From assembly GCA_027532905.1 (NCBI GenBank), contig JAPZUA010000001.1, forward strand, positions 521,565 to 585,564: a stretch of DNA of 64,000 nucleotides. Reading direction: 5' to 3'. Positions 1-8,504 of this stretch are shown here, piece by piece. The position numbers were made by a program, and so were the translations under genes. The notes below the pieces were generated by a model that did no database searches, was not told where the DNA came from, and saw only the letters and a program-made list of their open reading frames with translations. This DNA comes from Magnetospirillum sp. (GTDB taxonomy: Bacteria > Pseudomonadota > Alphaproteobacteria > CACIAM-22H2). The number at the start of each line of letters is the position of its first letter. The first letter of the stretch is position 1.

Positions 1-717
1 GATGCCGTTTTCGACCGCGCGCAGAATCGCCGACACATTGTTGACCATCAAAGTCGGCGTGCGCTTCTTGCCGCCGGACGTGCCGACCTCAAGCAGCCAG
101 TTCACGTTCGGAAACGGCGGGTTGGGATCGTCGCCGTAGACGATCAGGCGATGGCGATCGAGATCGGCGGCCGTCTTGGGCGCGCCATGTTTGGCAAGAT
201 ACGCTTCCGACGCGAACACGTGCACATGCACCGACAGAAGATGGCGCTGGATCAGATCGGCCTGCCGCGGCGGGTGCATGCGGATGGCGCAGTCCGCCTC
301 GCGCATGCCGAGATCGAGTTCGCGGTCGTCGACGCGCATGCTGAATTGCATGTCGGGATAGAGCTCGGCGAATTCGCGCAAGCGCGGTGCCAGCCACACC
401 GAGCCGAACGCGACGGTCGTTGTCACGCGCAGCAGCCCCGAGGGGCGCTCCTTGGTTTCGGCAAGCTGCGCTTCGACCAGCGCCAACTTGTCGAACACGT
501 CGCGCACCGTGTTGAACAGCAATTCGCCCTGCTCGGTGAGGATGAGGCCGCGCGCATGGCGATGGAACAGCGAGGCACGCACCGATTCTTCGAGCGCCGA
601 AATCTGGCGGCTCACGGCCGACTGGCTCAGATTGAGCTTTTCGCCCGCATGCGTGAACGAGCCCGCTGCCGCCACTGCATGGAAGATCCGCAGCTTGTCC
701 CAATCCATCGCCGACAT
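1..717 (-). CDS. LysR-family transcriptional regulator (C-terminus cut by window edge)
   Basis: The N-terminal 239 residues of a LysR regulator read without a stop to base 1. Family members are about 300 aa, so roughly 60 C-terminal residues lie outside. The start at 717 gives MSAMDWDKL; a second ATG at 708 is possible. Residues 5-65 form the winged helix-turn-helix, with the family-typical segments FHAVAAAGSFTHAGE and LSQSAVSRQISALE. The co-inducer-binding domain follows. It lies 12 nt downstream of trxB on the same strand, and an AGGA Shine-Dalgarno overlaps the trxB end, so co-transcription is likely. The effector cannot be inferred. Confidence 0.93.
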   Translation of the reverse strand, partial: MSAMDWDKLRIFHAVAAAGSFTHAGEKLNLSQSAVSRQISALEESVRASLFHRHARGLILTEQGELLFNTVRDVFDKLALVEAQLAETKERPSGLLRVTTTVAFGSVWLAPRLREFAELYPDMQFSMRVDDRELDLGMREADCAIRMHPPRQADLIQRHLLSVHVHVFASEAYLAKHGAPKTAADLDRHRLIVYGDDPNPPFPNVNWLLEVGTSGGKKRTPTLMVNNVSAILRAVENGI

Positions 718-729
718 GATCTTGGAATC

Positions 730-1701
730 CTACTCGGCTGCAGCCGATTGATGGCCCGCTTCGGCGTGGGCGATGAATTTTTCGGCTTCGAGGGCGGCCA
801 TGCAGCCCATGCCGGCCGCCGTTACGGCTTGGCGGAAGATCTTGTCCTTCACGTCGCCCGCCGCATAGACGCCGGGAAGGTCCGTCGCGGTCGAATCGGG
901 CTTCGTCAGAATGTAGCCCTCGGCATCGAGGGCGAGCTGGCCCTTGAAGAGTTCGGTTGCCGGCACGTGGCCGATCGCCACGAACAGCCCGTCCACGGCC
1001 AGCGTGCTGCGCTCGCCCGTGACGAGATTCTTGAGGGCGAGCCCCGTGACGGTGGCAGGCGTGCCCGTACCCAGCACCTCGTCGACCGCCGAGTTCCACA
1101 CGACCTCGATCTTCGGATGCTTGAGCAGGCGCGCCTGCAGCATCTTTTCGGCGCGCAAACTGTCGCGGCGATGGATCAGCGTGACCTTGGCGGCATGGTT
1201 GGTGAGATAGAGCGCTTCTTCGACCGCCGTGTTGCCGCCGCCGACCACGGCGACGTTTTTGCCGCGGAAGAAAAAGCCGTCGCACGTGGCGCAGGCCGAA
1301 ACGCCCGTACCGCGAAATTTGGTTTCCGACTCGAGCCCGAGCCAGCGCGCTTGCGCACCCGTGCAGATCACCAGCGTATCGGCAATGTACGTGTCGCCCG
1401 AGTCGCCGGTCGCAACATAGGGGCGCTTGGAGAGATCGACTTTGACGATGATGTCTTCAAGGATCAGCGTGCCCACATGGGTGCACTGCTTGTACATCTG
1501 CTCCATCAGCCACGGGCCTTGGATGGCCGTCTCGAAACCCGGATAGTTTTCGACGTCGGTCGTGATCGATAATTGACCGCCGGGCTGGATGCCGCGGACC
1601 AGAATGGGTGCGAGATTGGCGCGCGTGGCATAAATCGCCGCCGTGTAGCCCGCAGGCCCAGAACCAAGGATCAGCATTTTGGTGCGATGGGTCTGCGGCA
1701 T
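730..1701 (-). CDS. trxB: Thioredoxin-disulfide reductase
   Basis: Cytosolic FAD enzyme that transfers electrons from NADPH to thioredoxin. At 323 aa it matches the usual length of about 320. The FAD dinucleotide motif GSGPAGY is at residues 13-19, the redox-active CATC pair is C137/C140, and the NADPH fold motif GGGNTA is at 154-159. The ATG at 1701 has an AAGG ribosome site just upstream. It sits between an ELM1-family gene (82 nt upstream, same strand) and the LysR regulator. It is the general disulfide reductase that could serve thiol proteins elsewhere, although the window's TlpA-like protein is predicted to be exported. Confidence 0.97.
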   Translation of the reverse strand: MPQTHRTKMLILGSGPAGYTAAIYATRANLAPILVRGIQPGGQLSITTDVENYPGFETAIQGPWLMEQMYKQCTHVGTLILEDIIVKVDLSKRPYVATGDSGDTYIADTLVICTGAQARWLGLESETKFRGTGVSACATCDGFFFRGKNVAVVGGGNTAVEEALYLTNHAAKVTLIHRRDSLRAEKMLQARLLKHPKIEVVWNSAVDEVLGTGTPATVTGLALKNLVTGERSTLAVDGLFVAIGHVPATELFKGQLALDAEGYILTKPDSTATDLPGVYAAGDVKDKIFRQAVTAAGMGCMAALEAEKFIAHAEAGHQSAAAE

Positions 1702-1783
1702 CGGGCAACCTTTTTGGTTTTTGGCTATGCGTCTGGCGCAAGCCTAGCAGGCATGCCTCAGCGTTGGGAAGCAGGTGCCGGTC

Positions 1784-2761
1784 TTATCCCCAGCCAAATT
1801 TTTGTTGCAGCAGCCGGGCGGCCCGCGCCGTGTCGTCGGGCGGGGCATAGGTCCAATGCTCGAACCGGCCCTCGAATGGGCGCGTGAAGCCCTTTGCCTG
1901 CAGACCCGCCTGGAAGGCGGCAATGCGGCCCGAGCGGCCCTCGAGGGCTGCCACAAACACCGGCTTGCCGGTCGATAGGGCCTCGCTCGTCATCGACACA
2001 GAATCTTCGGTCACAACGATGCCGTCGGCCACCGCGAGCAGCCCCAAATAAGGGTTATCGCCCTCGCCGTCCCAGGCATAGCCGCCCAGATCGCGCACGG
2101 TTTTGACGAGCTTTTCGCGGGCAGGCGGGTCGGTCCGGCGCGACGGCGTAAGGGCAAGGCCGCAGCCCGACGCTGCCAAAGCTTTGAGCCCGGAAGCGAG
2201 CCTTTCGACGGCGGCCTCCGTCATCTGGAAGCGGCGCCAACCATTCGAGCCGCCCAAGATCACGGCGATCAACGGCCTTTTGAGCCCTGCCAATTTCGGT
2301 GCCCAAAGCTCAGCCGCGGCGGCGAGTTTTGCCGGCGTCACGTGGTGGAGGGCGACTTGCGTTTCGATGACGTTGGCGCCGACCACTTCGTCGTGCGCCG
2401 GGGCGACTACCGCATCGAGCCAGGCAACCGGCACGGCCGGGCGCTGCACATGCAGGGCAAACACTTTGCCACCACTGCGGCGCTTCATGGCAACGCCGAT
2501 CGGCGCACAGCGCGAGCCCAGTGTAATCGCCACGTCCGGCCACGGGGCCGACAGATTTGGGCTTTCGGCCGTCAGCATCGCCAGCGGATCGCCGTGCACC
2601 AACGCGACCTCCGGCAGCCACGAATATGGCGGGCGGAACGCCACGTCCTTGAATTCGAAGGCAAGGCCTAACGCTTCCGCAATGCCGCGGCATTGGGCCT
2701 TCATGCCGACCTGCCCCGGGCTGATGATCCAGGCAGTTTTGGGGGCGGTGGGGGTTGTCAT
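1784..2761 (-). CDS. ELM1-family protein (DUF1022, mitochondrial-fission ELM1-like)
   Basis: A 325-residue protein matching the bacterial ELM1/DUF1022 family, common in alphaproteobacteria and sometimes annotated as a nucleoside-diphosphate-sugar epimerase-like protein. Visible family-like segments are the N-terminal SPGQVGMKAQC, the central VILGGSNGW and the C-terminal VTEDSVSMTSEAL. The last resembles the donor-binding end of GT-B glycosyltransferases. The biochemical role is not established and I infer none. It reads in the same direction as trxB and diverges from the Lrp-type gene across a 119-bp intergenic region. Confidence 0.85.
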   Translation of the reverse strand: MTTPTAPKTAWIISPGQVGMKAQCRGIAEALGLAFEFKDVAFRPPYSWLPEVALVHGDPLAMLTAESPNLSAPWPDVAITLGSRCAPIGVAMKRRSGGKVFALHVQRPAVPVAWLDAVVAPAHDEVVGANVIETQVALHHVTPAKLAAAAELWAPKLAGLKRPLIAVILGGSNGWRRFQMTEAAVERLASGLKALAASGCGLALTPSRRTDPPAREKLVKTVRDLGGYAWDGEGDNPYLGLLAVADGIVVTEDSVSMTSEALSTGKPVFVAALEGRSGRIAAFQAGLQAKGFTRPFEGRFEHWTYAPPDDTARAARLLQQKFGWG

Positions 2762-2880
2762 TGCGGGCGGGACTATGGCCGCGCCGTGCCGCTTTGCGCA
2801 ATTTTTTTAGCCTTGCAGCTTGCGTCGGCCTGCATATTGCTAATATTATTTCAACATCATCGGAATTCAGGACCTTAAAA
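2762..2880. promoter_or_regulatory. Divergent intergenic region upstream of ELM1-like and Lrp-type genes
   Basis: This 119-bp region separates two divergent genes. Its right half (about 2835-2880) is strikingly AT-rich for this genome, with TATTGCTAATATTATTTC, and ends in AGGACC, a plausible ribosome site before the regulator ATG at 2881. Lrp/AsnC proteins usually regulate their own promoters through such AT-rich sites. No exact -35/-10 pair could be chosen with confidence. Confidence 0.4.
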
Positions 2881-3384
2881 ATGCGCGGGCACAAGCTTGA
2901 CGACGTCGATCGCCAGATTCTCCACGATCTCCAGAATGACGGGCGGATGACCAATGTCGAGCTTGCGCGCCGGGCGGGGGTTTCGGCCCCGCCCTGTTTG
3001 CGCCGCGTTCGCGTGCTCGAAGAGGCCAAAGTCATCCGCGGCTTCCATGCCGACATCGACCCGCATGCGCTGGGTTTCGGGGTGACGGTGTTCGCGTTCG
3101 TCAGCCTCAAGAGCCAAGCCGACGCGGATTTGCGCGCCTTTCAAGCGATCATCGATTCGTGGCCCATGGTCCGCGAATGCCACATGCTGACGGGGGAAAC
3201 CGATTTCCTCATCAAGGTCGTGGCGCAGGATTGGGACGCGTACGAAAAATTCCTCACGACGCAGCTCACGGCCGCCCCCAACGTCAGCAACGTCAAATCG
3301 GCGCTGACGATCCGCACGACCAAAAACCAGCCCGGCGTGCCGATCGAGACCAAACAGTCCGACGCCAAAGCGGCGCGCAGCTAG
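2881..3384 (+). CDS. Lrp/AsnC-family transcriptional regulator
   Basis: A 167-aa feast/famine regulator. Residues 8-65 form the AsnC helix-turn-helix (DDVDRQILHDLQNDGR, then VELARRAGVS and CLRRVRVLE). A RAM ligand-binding domain follows, with the typical segment ECHMLTGETDFLIKV around residues 99-113. The reading frame is open further upstream, but the ATG at 2881 fits the family start and has an AGGACC site. These proteins form octamers or higher assemblies and respond to amino acids; the ligand here is unknown. It converges on the PAS_5 gene with only 3 nt between stops. Confidence 0.93.
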   Translation: MRGHKLDDVDRQILHDLQNDGRMTNVELARRAGVSAPPCLRRVRVLEEAKVIRGFHADIDPHALGFGVTVFAFVSLKSQADADLRAFQAIIDSWPMVRECHMLTGETDFLIKVVAQDWDAYEKFLTTQLTAAPNVSNVKSALTIRTTKNQPGVPIETKQSDAKAARS

Positions 3385-3387
3385 GCT

Positions 3388-3915
3388 TCAGCCGCGCGGC
3401 GTGAGCACGCGCAAATCGCTTGAGACGTGGCGAATGCCCTCGCGTGCGAGCAGAAAGTGCCGTTCGCCCCGCAGGCGATAGCCGACCACGGCAAACAGCG
3501 AAAACGAGCCGTTGTTGTCGAGCGGATAGATGAGCCGTTCGTAGGCGACGCTTTTGCCGTCGCCCAATTCGAAGCGGACATTCTCGTAGACAACGGCACC
3601 GCCCGCCGCGCGCGCGTAACCCGCCAGCAGCTGCTCGGCGACGGCACCGGGCAAGACGTCGCGCAGTTTCTGGCCGGTCAAGTCGCGGCCGTAGATGTCG
3701 GTCATGCCGGTCCCGAACAGCCGCACGCGCAGATCCCCGCTTTCCGCGTCGCGCTCGATGATTTTCATCTGGGCTGCCCAGCGCGCCACCGCTTCGAGCG
3801 GCAGGTCGCTGCGCGCAAGGCGGCGCCCCAGCGTCTCGGCGCGCCCTTCGGCCCAGGCGAAAAACGCGGCGATGTTGGGCGACGCTTCTTTAAACGAGAT
3901 CGGGTCGCCGGTCAT
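3388..3915 (-). CDS. PAS_5-domain protein
   Basis: A 175-aa soluble protein made almost entirely of one PAS_5-type domain, a family abundant in Rhodospirillales and usually of unknown role. Diagnostic stretches are RVRLFGTGMTDIYGRDLTG in the middle and VYENVRFELGDGKSV later. There is no output domain, so it may bind a small molecule or modulate a partner. Its stop is 3 nt from that of the Lrp-type gene (convergent). A perfect TATAAT hexamer lies on its strand upstream. Confidence 0.8.
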   Translation of the reverse strand: MTGDPISFKEASPNIAAFFAWAEGRAETLGRRLARSDLPLEAVARWAAQMKIIERDAESGDLRVRLFGTGMTDIYGRDLTGQKLRDVLPGAVAEQLLAGYARAAGGAVVYENVRFELGDGKSVAYERLIYPLDNNGSFSLFAVVGYRLRGERHFLLAREGIRHVSSDLRVLTPRG

Positions 3916-4032
3916 TTCAGCAGAACCGCATTTGCTGCGACGCGTGCAAGCATAAGTCTAAGCCTTGATGGACAAAAACTGGAAACTGCCTTGCGAGAAT
4001 GGCGAAGGGTCGGCGCGCGAATCAATGGATAA

Positions 4033-4038
4033 ATTATA
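4033..4038 (-). promoter_or_regulatory. Possible -10 element for the PAS_5 gene
   Basis: The minus strand reads TATAAT here, inside the 155-bp gap between the cyclase and PAS_5 genes and about 120 nt before the PAS_5 start. Only a poor -35 match lies at the right distance, so this is tentative. The rest of the gap (3916-4070) holds no recognisable gene. Confidence 0.3.
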
Positions 4039-4070
4039 CGGACCACCCGGCCTGCACATCGAGATACCAC

Positions 4071-5738
4071 CTACGCGAGCTTAGTCGCGTCCTTGACGAT
4101 GCGCACGGCGAGCACGCCCTGGCGACCGCGAATGTCGGTCGTGTCTTCGGGGAAGGCGGAAAAATCGAGGCCGCTGGCGCTTGCGGCATCGCTCGAGACC
4201 AGCAGGTCGGCGGCGTATTTTTTGGTAAGCGCTTCGAGGCGGCTCGCCGTATTGACCGTGTCGCCGATGGCGGTGAATTGGCGCGCCTGGCTGTAGCCCA
4301 TCTCGCCGACGATGGCTTGGCCCGTATGGATGCCGATGCCAATGCGCAAGGGCGCGTCGAGATCGTGCGCAAGGGCGGCATTGAGAGCGGCGAGGCGCTC
4401 GATCATGGCGCGGGCACCCGCAAGCGCTTCGCGCGTGCCTTGCTCGGGCCCGCTTTCGACGCCGAACAAAGCAACAATGCCGTCGCCGACGAACTTGTCG
4501 ATGCGCCCGCCCGAAGCTTCGATCGCTGCGCCCATTTCGGCGAAATAGCGATTGAGGAGGAACACGACGTCGAACGGCAATTTGCTTTCCGACAAGGTCG
4601 TGAAGCCGCGCAGATCGGCGAACATCACGGCGATGGTTTTTTCGGCCCCTGCACTTTCGCGCTCGCGGCGCTGGACGAGGGCCGCCGCGCCGATCGAGGC
4701 CGGCAGCAGCGGCACGATCGCGACGTCGCCGATGGCGTGCGCTTGGCAGGCCAGGCGCACGCCGGGCGGGGCCGCGACGCGCGCCAGCACGGCCAATTCG
4801 TCGGCCGCCGCCGGCGACAGATTTTCGGCCCCGCGCTCGACCCGCACGCGGCAGGTCGAGCAGCGCCCGCGCCCGCCGCACACGGACGCATGCGCAATAC
4901 GGCCCTGGCGACTTGCCTCGAGCAGCGTGGTGCCAAGGGCGACTGCGACCGTCGCGTCGCCCGGATATGCCACGATCGCGCGCCCGCCGCGATGGGCATG
5001 CCATGCGCGCACGCGGCGTGCCGCGAACACGGCGGCGATCGCCAGCGCCCAGAATGCCAACACGCCGGTCTGGATGCGGTCGAGCGTTGCCGCGCCGGCC
5101 GCATCCGGGAAGCGATGGCGCCCGGCAAAGCCGGCACGCCATTCAGGATCGGCAAACAAAGCGGCCGCCTCGCGGCTGCCGGCGAGATAACCCGCCAACG
5201 CGAGAACGCCGAGAGCAACGGCCGCCGCCAGCAGAACCGGCTGCCAGCGCGCGTAAAACGGTTTCAAGCGCAGCCAGTAATGTACGCCCGCACAGCCATG
5301 CAGCCAAACCAACAGCATGCCTGCGAGCAGCAGAAGCCCGCCGGTCATGTCGAACTGCGTCGTTGCGACGGTGACACTCGTATGCGCCGGCAACGTGCCG
5401 AACAGCAGTACGCCGAAACGCACCGGCACCACGTGGCCCGTGAGCATCGGCACCACCAACATACCCGCGACGAGTTGCACGATTTCGCCGCGCGACAGCG
5501 TGGCCAAATCGCGCCGCCGGTAGACGGCCCACAGCGCAAGCGCGAAATGCGCGGCAAGCGAACAATAAAGAAGCACCCGCACCGGCGGCAGTGCGACGAC
5601 CGCGAACATCGCGGACGCATAGGCCTCGGCGGCCGCGAGCGACACGTTCATCAGCACGTGGTTCGTCAAATGGAATGCCACATAGACGAACAGCACGAGG
5701 CCGGAAGCCAGCCGCACGCGGTGCGAGGAAATCTTCAC
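4071..5738 (-). CDS. Membrane adenylate cyclase with cytochrome-b-like anchor and [2Fe-2S] ferredoxin domain
   Basis: A 555-aa three-module protein. Residues 1-245 hold about six membrane segments of succinate-dehydrogenase-anchor character, with membrane-region histidines H23, H27, H64, H102, H147 and H153 that could ligate heme. Residues 250-345 are an adrenodoxin-type ferredoxin with C287, C293, C296 and C331. Residues 365-555 are a class III cyclase with metal aspartates D375 and D419, adenine-selecting K415, and N496/R500. The second base-selecting position is T489, in FTAIGDTVN, as in class IIIb (soluble-AC-like) enzymes. The catalytic set looks complete. Similar SdhC-type anchored cyclases (CyaC) are known in rhizobia. 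It is the last gene of the ftsE operon, and its ATG overlaps the preceding stop (ATGA). Confidence 0.9.
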   Translation of the reverse strand: MKISSHRVRLASGLVLFVYVAFHLTNHVLMNVSLAAAEAYASAMFAVVALPPVRVLLYCSLAAHFALALWAVYRRRDLATLSRGEIVQLVAGMLVVPMLTGHVVPVRFGVLLFGTLPAHTSVTVATTQFDMTGGLLLLAGMLLVWLHGCAGVHYWLRLKPFYARWQPVLLAAAVALGVLALAGYLAGSREAAALFADPEWRAGFAGRHRFPDAAGAATLDRIQTGVLAFWALAIAAVFAARRVRAWHAHRGGRAIVAYPGDATVAVALGTTLLEASRQGRIAHASVCGGRGRCSTCRVRVERGAENLSPAAADELAVLARVAAPPGVRLACQAHAIGDVAIVPLLPASIGAAALVQRRERESAGAEKTIAVMFADLRGFTTLSESKLPFDVVFLLNRYFAEMGAAIEASGGRIDKFVGDGIVALFGVESGPEQGTREALAGARAMIERLAALNAALAHDLDAPLRIGIGIHTGQAIVGEMGYSQARQFTAIGDTVNTASRLEALTKKYAADLLVSSDAASASGLDFSAFPEDTTDIRGRQGVLAVRIVKDATKLA

Positions 5739-6475
5739 TTCGCGTCGTCGGCCAAAGCGTGCCCCTCTTCAAGGCGCCGCGTCGCCGTTTCGATGCGCGT
5801 TTCGAGCTCGTGCATGAATTCGGCGCGCTTGAGACCGGCCGGAATCGCGTCGAGCACTTCGACCGTGATGAGGCCGGGCTTTTTGGCGAAGGTGCGCCTA
5901 CCCCAGAACAGGCCCGAGTTTAGGGCGACCGGCACGCACGGCAGATCGAGCTTGTTGTAAAGCGCCATGACGCCGGGATGGTAGGGCCAGTCCTTGGCGT
6001 CGCTGCGCACCGGCGTGCGCGTCCCTTGCGGAAAAATCACGATCTGGCGGCCCTCGGCGATCGCTTCCTGCGCCATCGCCAGCATGCGTTTCAAAGCCGC
6101 CCCGCCGCCTTTGCGGTCGACCGGGATCATTTTCTGCTTTTGCGCATGCCATCCGTAGAGCGGGATCGACAGCAGCTCTTTTTTCATCACATAGGTGGGA
6201 TCGCTGCACAGCGCGTAGAAAATCAGCGTGTCCCACGCCGATTGGTGCTTGCACGCGACCAGTGCCGGGCCTTCGAGCAGATCGACGCGACCGACCAGGC
6301 GGTGTTCGAGCCTGCAGATATGTTTCAGACCCCACACGATGGTCTTGGTCCAGATGCGCGCGATGAAATGCACGCCGCGCCTGTCCATGAAATGGCACGG
6401 CAGCGAAGCGATCAGCAGCAGCGCCGTGGCGCCGAAAAACCAAATGTTGAACAGAAACGAGCGCACCTGAATCAT
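5735..6475 (-). CDS. PlsC-type lysophospholipid acyltransferase
   Basis: A 246-aa membrane acyltransferase of the 1-acyl-glycerol-3-phosphate family, expected to acylate a lysophospholipid at the cytoplasmic membrane. The catalytic HX4D motif is H77-Q-S-A-W-D82, and the acceptor-binding motif FPQGTR is at residues 148-153. An N-terminal membrane helix spans about 7-25. The start at 6475 is preferred over longer frames because its ATG overlaps the upstream YdcF stop as ATGA. Its own stop overlaps the cyclase start in the same way, indicating translational coupling. Confidence 0.93.
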   Translation of the reverse strand: MIQVRSFLFNIWFFGATALLLIASLPCHFMDRRGVHFIARIWTKTIVWGLKHICRLEHRLVGRVDLLEGPALVACKHQSAWDTLIFYALCSDPTYVMKKELLSIPLYGWHAQKQKMIPVDRKGGGAALKRMLAMAQEAIAEGRQIVIFPQGTRTPVRSDAKDWPYHPGVMALYNKLDLPCVPVALNSGLFWGRRTFAKKPGLITVEVLDAIPAGLKRAEFMHELETRIETATRRLEEGHALADDAK

Positions 6476-7068
6476 AGATTGGCATCCGCAAAAGCAAGAT
6501 AGGGGCGCAGGAGCGCGCCGAGATATTTGTGGTACTCGGCCTGCAGCAGCGCATAAGTGCCGGGCCAACGCCACCATTCGTCGATGTGGAAATTCTCGGG
6601 ATAGACGGGCTGGGCGACGAGATCAATGTCCGGCATCGCGCGGCGGAATTCGAGCGTTGCGCGCCGCAGGTGGTAGTTGGCCGTGACGAGTCGCAGCGAG
6701 GCGATCTTCTCGCGCGCGACGAACGCAGCGGCTTCGCGCGCATTGCCTTGGGTCGAGTCCGCGTCGTAGCCGAGTTCGACGCAGCATTCGAGCGCCCCCG
6801 GCCCTTGCCGCGCCACGCGCAGCAGCTCCTGCAGCTCAACATTACGGTTCACGCCCGAGACCAGCAGCTTCTTGGCCTTGCCCTCAGCCATCAGCCGCAA
6901 CCCTTCGCGCAAGCGCAGCTGGCCGCCGGTCAGCACCACGATCGCGTCGGTCGCGCGCGCGTCGACCGGACCCTCGCGCGGGATCGTCGCGGCAAACCAC
7001 ACGAGCCCACCTAGATAGAGTAAGCCGAGCACCGCCGCCGCCGCACCCAAACGCAGGAGTGCCGCCAT
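6472..7068 (-). CDS. YdcF/DUF218-family membrane-anchored protein
   Basis: A 198-aa protein of the DUF218 (YdcF/SanA/ElyC-like) family. One N-terminal membrane helix (about 7-27) precedes the conserved domain. Family landmarks are DAIVVLTGGQLRLREGL, KKLLVSGV, the STQGNA turn and VTANYHLRRA. Homologues such as SanA and ElyC affect envelope integrity, but the reaction is unknown. It lies between the HAD phosphatase (6 nt gap) and the acyltransferase (4-nt overlap) in the ftsE operon, consistent with an envelope role. Confidence 0.9.
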   Translation of the reverse strand: MAALLRLGAAAAVLGLLYLGGLVWFAATIPREGPVDARATDAIVVLTGGQLRLREGLRLMAEGKAKKLLVSGVNRNVELQELLRVARQGPGALECCVELGYDADSTQGNAREAAAFVAREKIASLRLVTANYHLRRATLEFRRAMPDIDLVAQPVYPENFHIDEWWRWPGTYALLQAEYHKYLGALLRPYLAFADANL

Positions 7069-7074
7069 GTCGCG

Positions 7075-7617
7075 TCAGCCCAACAGCGCGGCAACTGCCG
7101 CGCCGAGATCTTCGTGGACGGCAACGGGAAGCACGACATCGGGCAGGCCTGCCGCCAAGGTCTTGGCACCGTGGCCGGTGCGCACGAGGTGGCGCGGGCA
7201 GTCGATCGCAGCAGCCGCCTGCAGATCGCGCAGACTGTCGCCGACGAAGGGCGTCGCAGGCGCATCGGCCGCGAACATCGCAAGCGCTTCGATCAGCATC
7301 CCGGGGGAGGGCTTGCGGCGCGTCGAATGCGGGCCGGGGGCGTCGGGGCAATGGAAGATCGCATCGAGTTTCGCACCCTCGCGCGCAAGCCCCTCGCGCA
7401 AGGCCTCGTGGATGCGCGCAAGCATTGCTTCGTCGAAAATACCGCGCCCGATCGGCGACTGGTTCGTGCACACGGCCACGGCATAGCCCGCCCGATTGAG
7501 GCGCGCCACGGCCGCAGCAGCGCCGGGCAGCAGCACAAGTTCGCCCGGGTGCTTCACATAGTCGGCACGATCGACGTTCAAAACGCCGTCGCGGTCGAGG
7601 AGGACGAGTCGGGCCAT
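7075..7617 (-). CDS. HAD-superfamily phosphatase, GmhB/HisB-N-like
   Basis: A 180-aa HAD IIIA phosphatase. The nucleophile motif DRDGVLN has D8 and D10, motif II is CTNQS (T51), motif III is RRKP with K102, and motif IV is VGDSLRD (D127, D131). The closest characterised family is D-glycero-D-manno-heptose bisphosphate phosphatase. The family's zinc-binding loop normally has four Cys/His ligands; here only C90 remains before RRKP. Substrate assignment to heptose bisphosphate is therefore uncertain. It follows ftsX by 12 nt in the same unit. Confidence 0.85.
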   Translation of the reverse strand: MARLVLLDRDGVLNVDRADYVKHPGELVLLPGAAAAVARLNRAGYAVAVCTNQSPIGRGIFDEAMLARIHEALREGLAREGAKLDAIFHCPDAPGPHSTRRKPSPGMLIEALAMFAADAPATPFVGDSLRDLQAAAAIDCPRHLVRTGHGAKTLAAGLPDVVLPVAVHEDLGAAVAALLG

Positions 7618-7629
7618 GGTTTTTCGAAT

Positions 7630-8499
7630 CTACAGGATACGCGCCAGATTGCGCATCACCGTGCCGTAGGCGGCCGCGGCGGCAACCAAGGTGGCGGCGA
7701 ACGGCACGCTTGCCAGCAGCAGCCAATCGCTCCAGCCCAACGCGGGCAACGGAAAAGCGAGGGTCGCACTGCTGCTGGCGACGGCCGAGGCTGCGACCAG
7801 CACGAGTGCTGCCCCTGCGGCCCCGAGCCCGGCCCCTGCAAAAGCGAGCCGCATCGCCGCACGCGCAAACTGCACGGCGATGTAGCCGTCGGGAGCGCCG
7901 ACAAGATGCAGGAGATCGACCGCCTCGCGATGCATGGCAAGGCCCGCGCGCGTGGCAAAGGCCACGCAGCTCGCCGCCGCCAATCCGACGGCCGCCAGCA
8001 CGATCCCCGCCACAAGTCCCGCCGCGCGTGCGAGGGCGAGAAATCCGCCAAGCCAGCGCCCGTGGTCGTCGATCGCGGCATCGGGAACGGCTGCTTCGAG
8101 ACGCTGACCAAGTGCCGCAAGATTGGGAGCGGCGCCTGCGACAAGCCGCACATCGATCAGCACGGGGATCGGCAGGTCTTGGAGGTTGCCGGCACCGAGC
8201 CACGGGCTCAGCAGCGCTTCGGCAGCCGCGCGCGAAATCTGCGTCGCCGCCGCGACCGATGGGTCGGCGCGCAAAAGCGCCAACACCGGGTCCGGGTCGG
8301 CGCCGGCCGGCAGTTCGACCGTCAGCGTGCCCGCGAAATTCGCCTGCCAGCGTTTGGCCGTCCCCGACAGGGCCAATGCAAGCCCGAGTGCGAGTGTTGC
8401 AAGGAACGCAAGCGCCGCGACGACGGCCGCGATCCAGCGCCGCTCGCGGTCGCGTTCCAACGCAAGCTCGCTGCCGCGCCCGAAGCCGAAGCTCGCCAT
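7630..8499 (-). CDS. ftsX: FtsX, permease-like subunit of the FtsEX cell-division complex
   Basis: A 289-aa protein with the FtsX layout: a short cytosolic N-terminus, one membrane helix (about 24-47), an extracytoplasmic domain (to about 170) and three more membrane helices. FtsEX couples ATP hydrolysis to activation of cell-wall hydrolases at the septum. The sequence is strongly diverged and alanine-rich, as in other alphaproteobacteria. The ATG at 8499 lies 5 nt after the ftsE stop, which supports both the start and the identity. The frame is open far upstream, but that part is antisense-like shadow of ftsE. Confidence 0.9.
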   Translation of the reverse strand: MASFGFGRGSELALERDRERRWIAAVVAALAFLATLALGLALALSGTAKRWQANFAGTLTVELPAGADPDPVLALLRADPSVAAATQISRAAAEALLSPWLGAGNLQDLPIPVLIDVRLVAGAAPNLAALGQRLEAAVPDAAIDDHGRWLGGFLALARAAGLVAGIVLAAVGLAAASCVAFATRAGLAMHREAVDLLHLVGAPDGYIAVQFARAAMRLAFAGAGLGAAGAALVLVAASAVASSSATLAFPLPALGWSDWLLLASVPFAATLVAAAAAYGTVMRNLARIL

Positions 8500-8504
8500 C
8501 GCCC

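Noticed and set aside
89-1285. A 398-aa minus-strand frame spanning LysR and trxB
   Set aside because: It runs out of frame through both real genes; the LysR and TrxB frames hold all conserved motifs.
3999-5960. A 653-aa plus-strand open frame antisense to the cyclase
   Set aside because: Antisense shadow of a gene with complete catalytic and FeS motifs.
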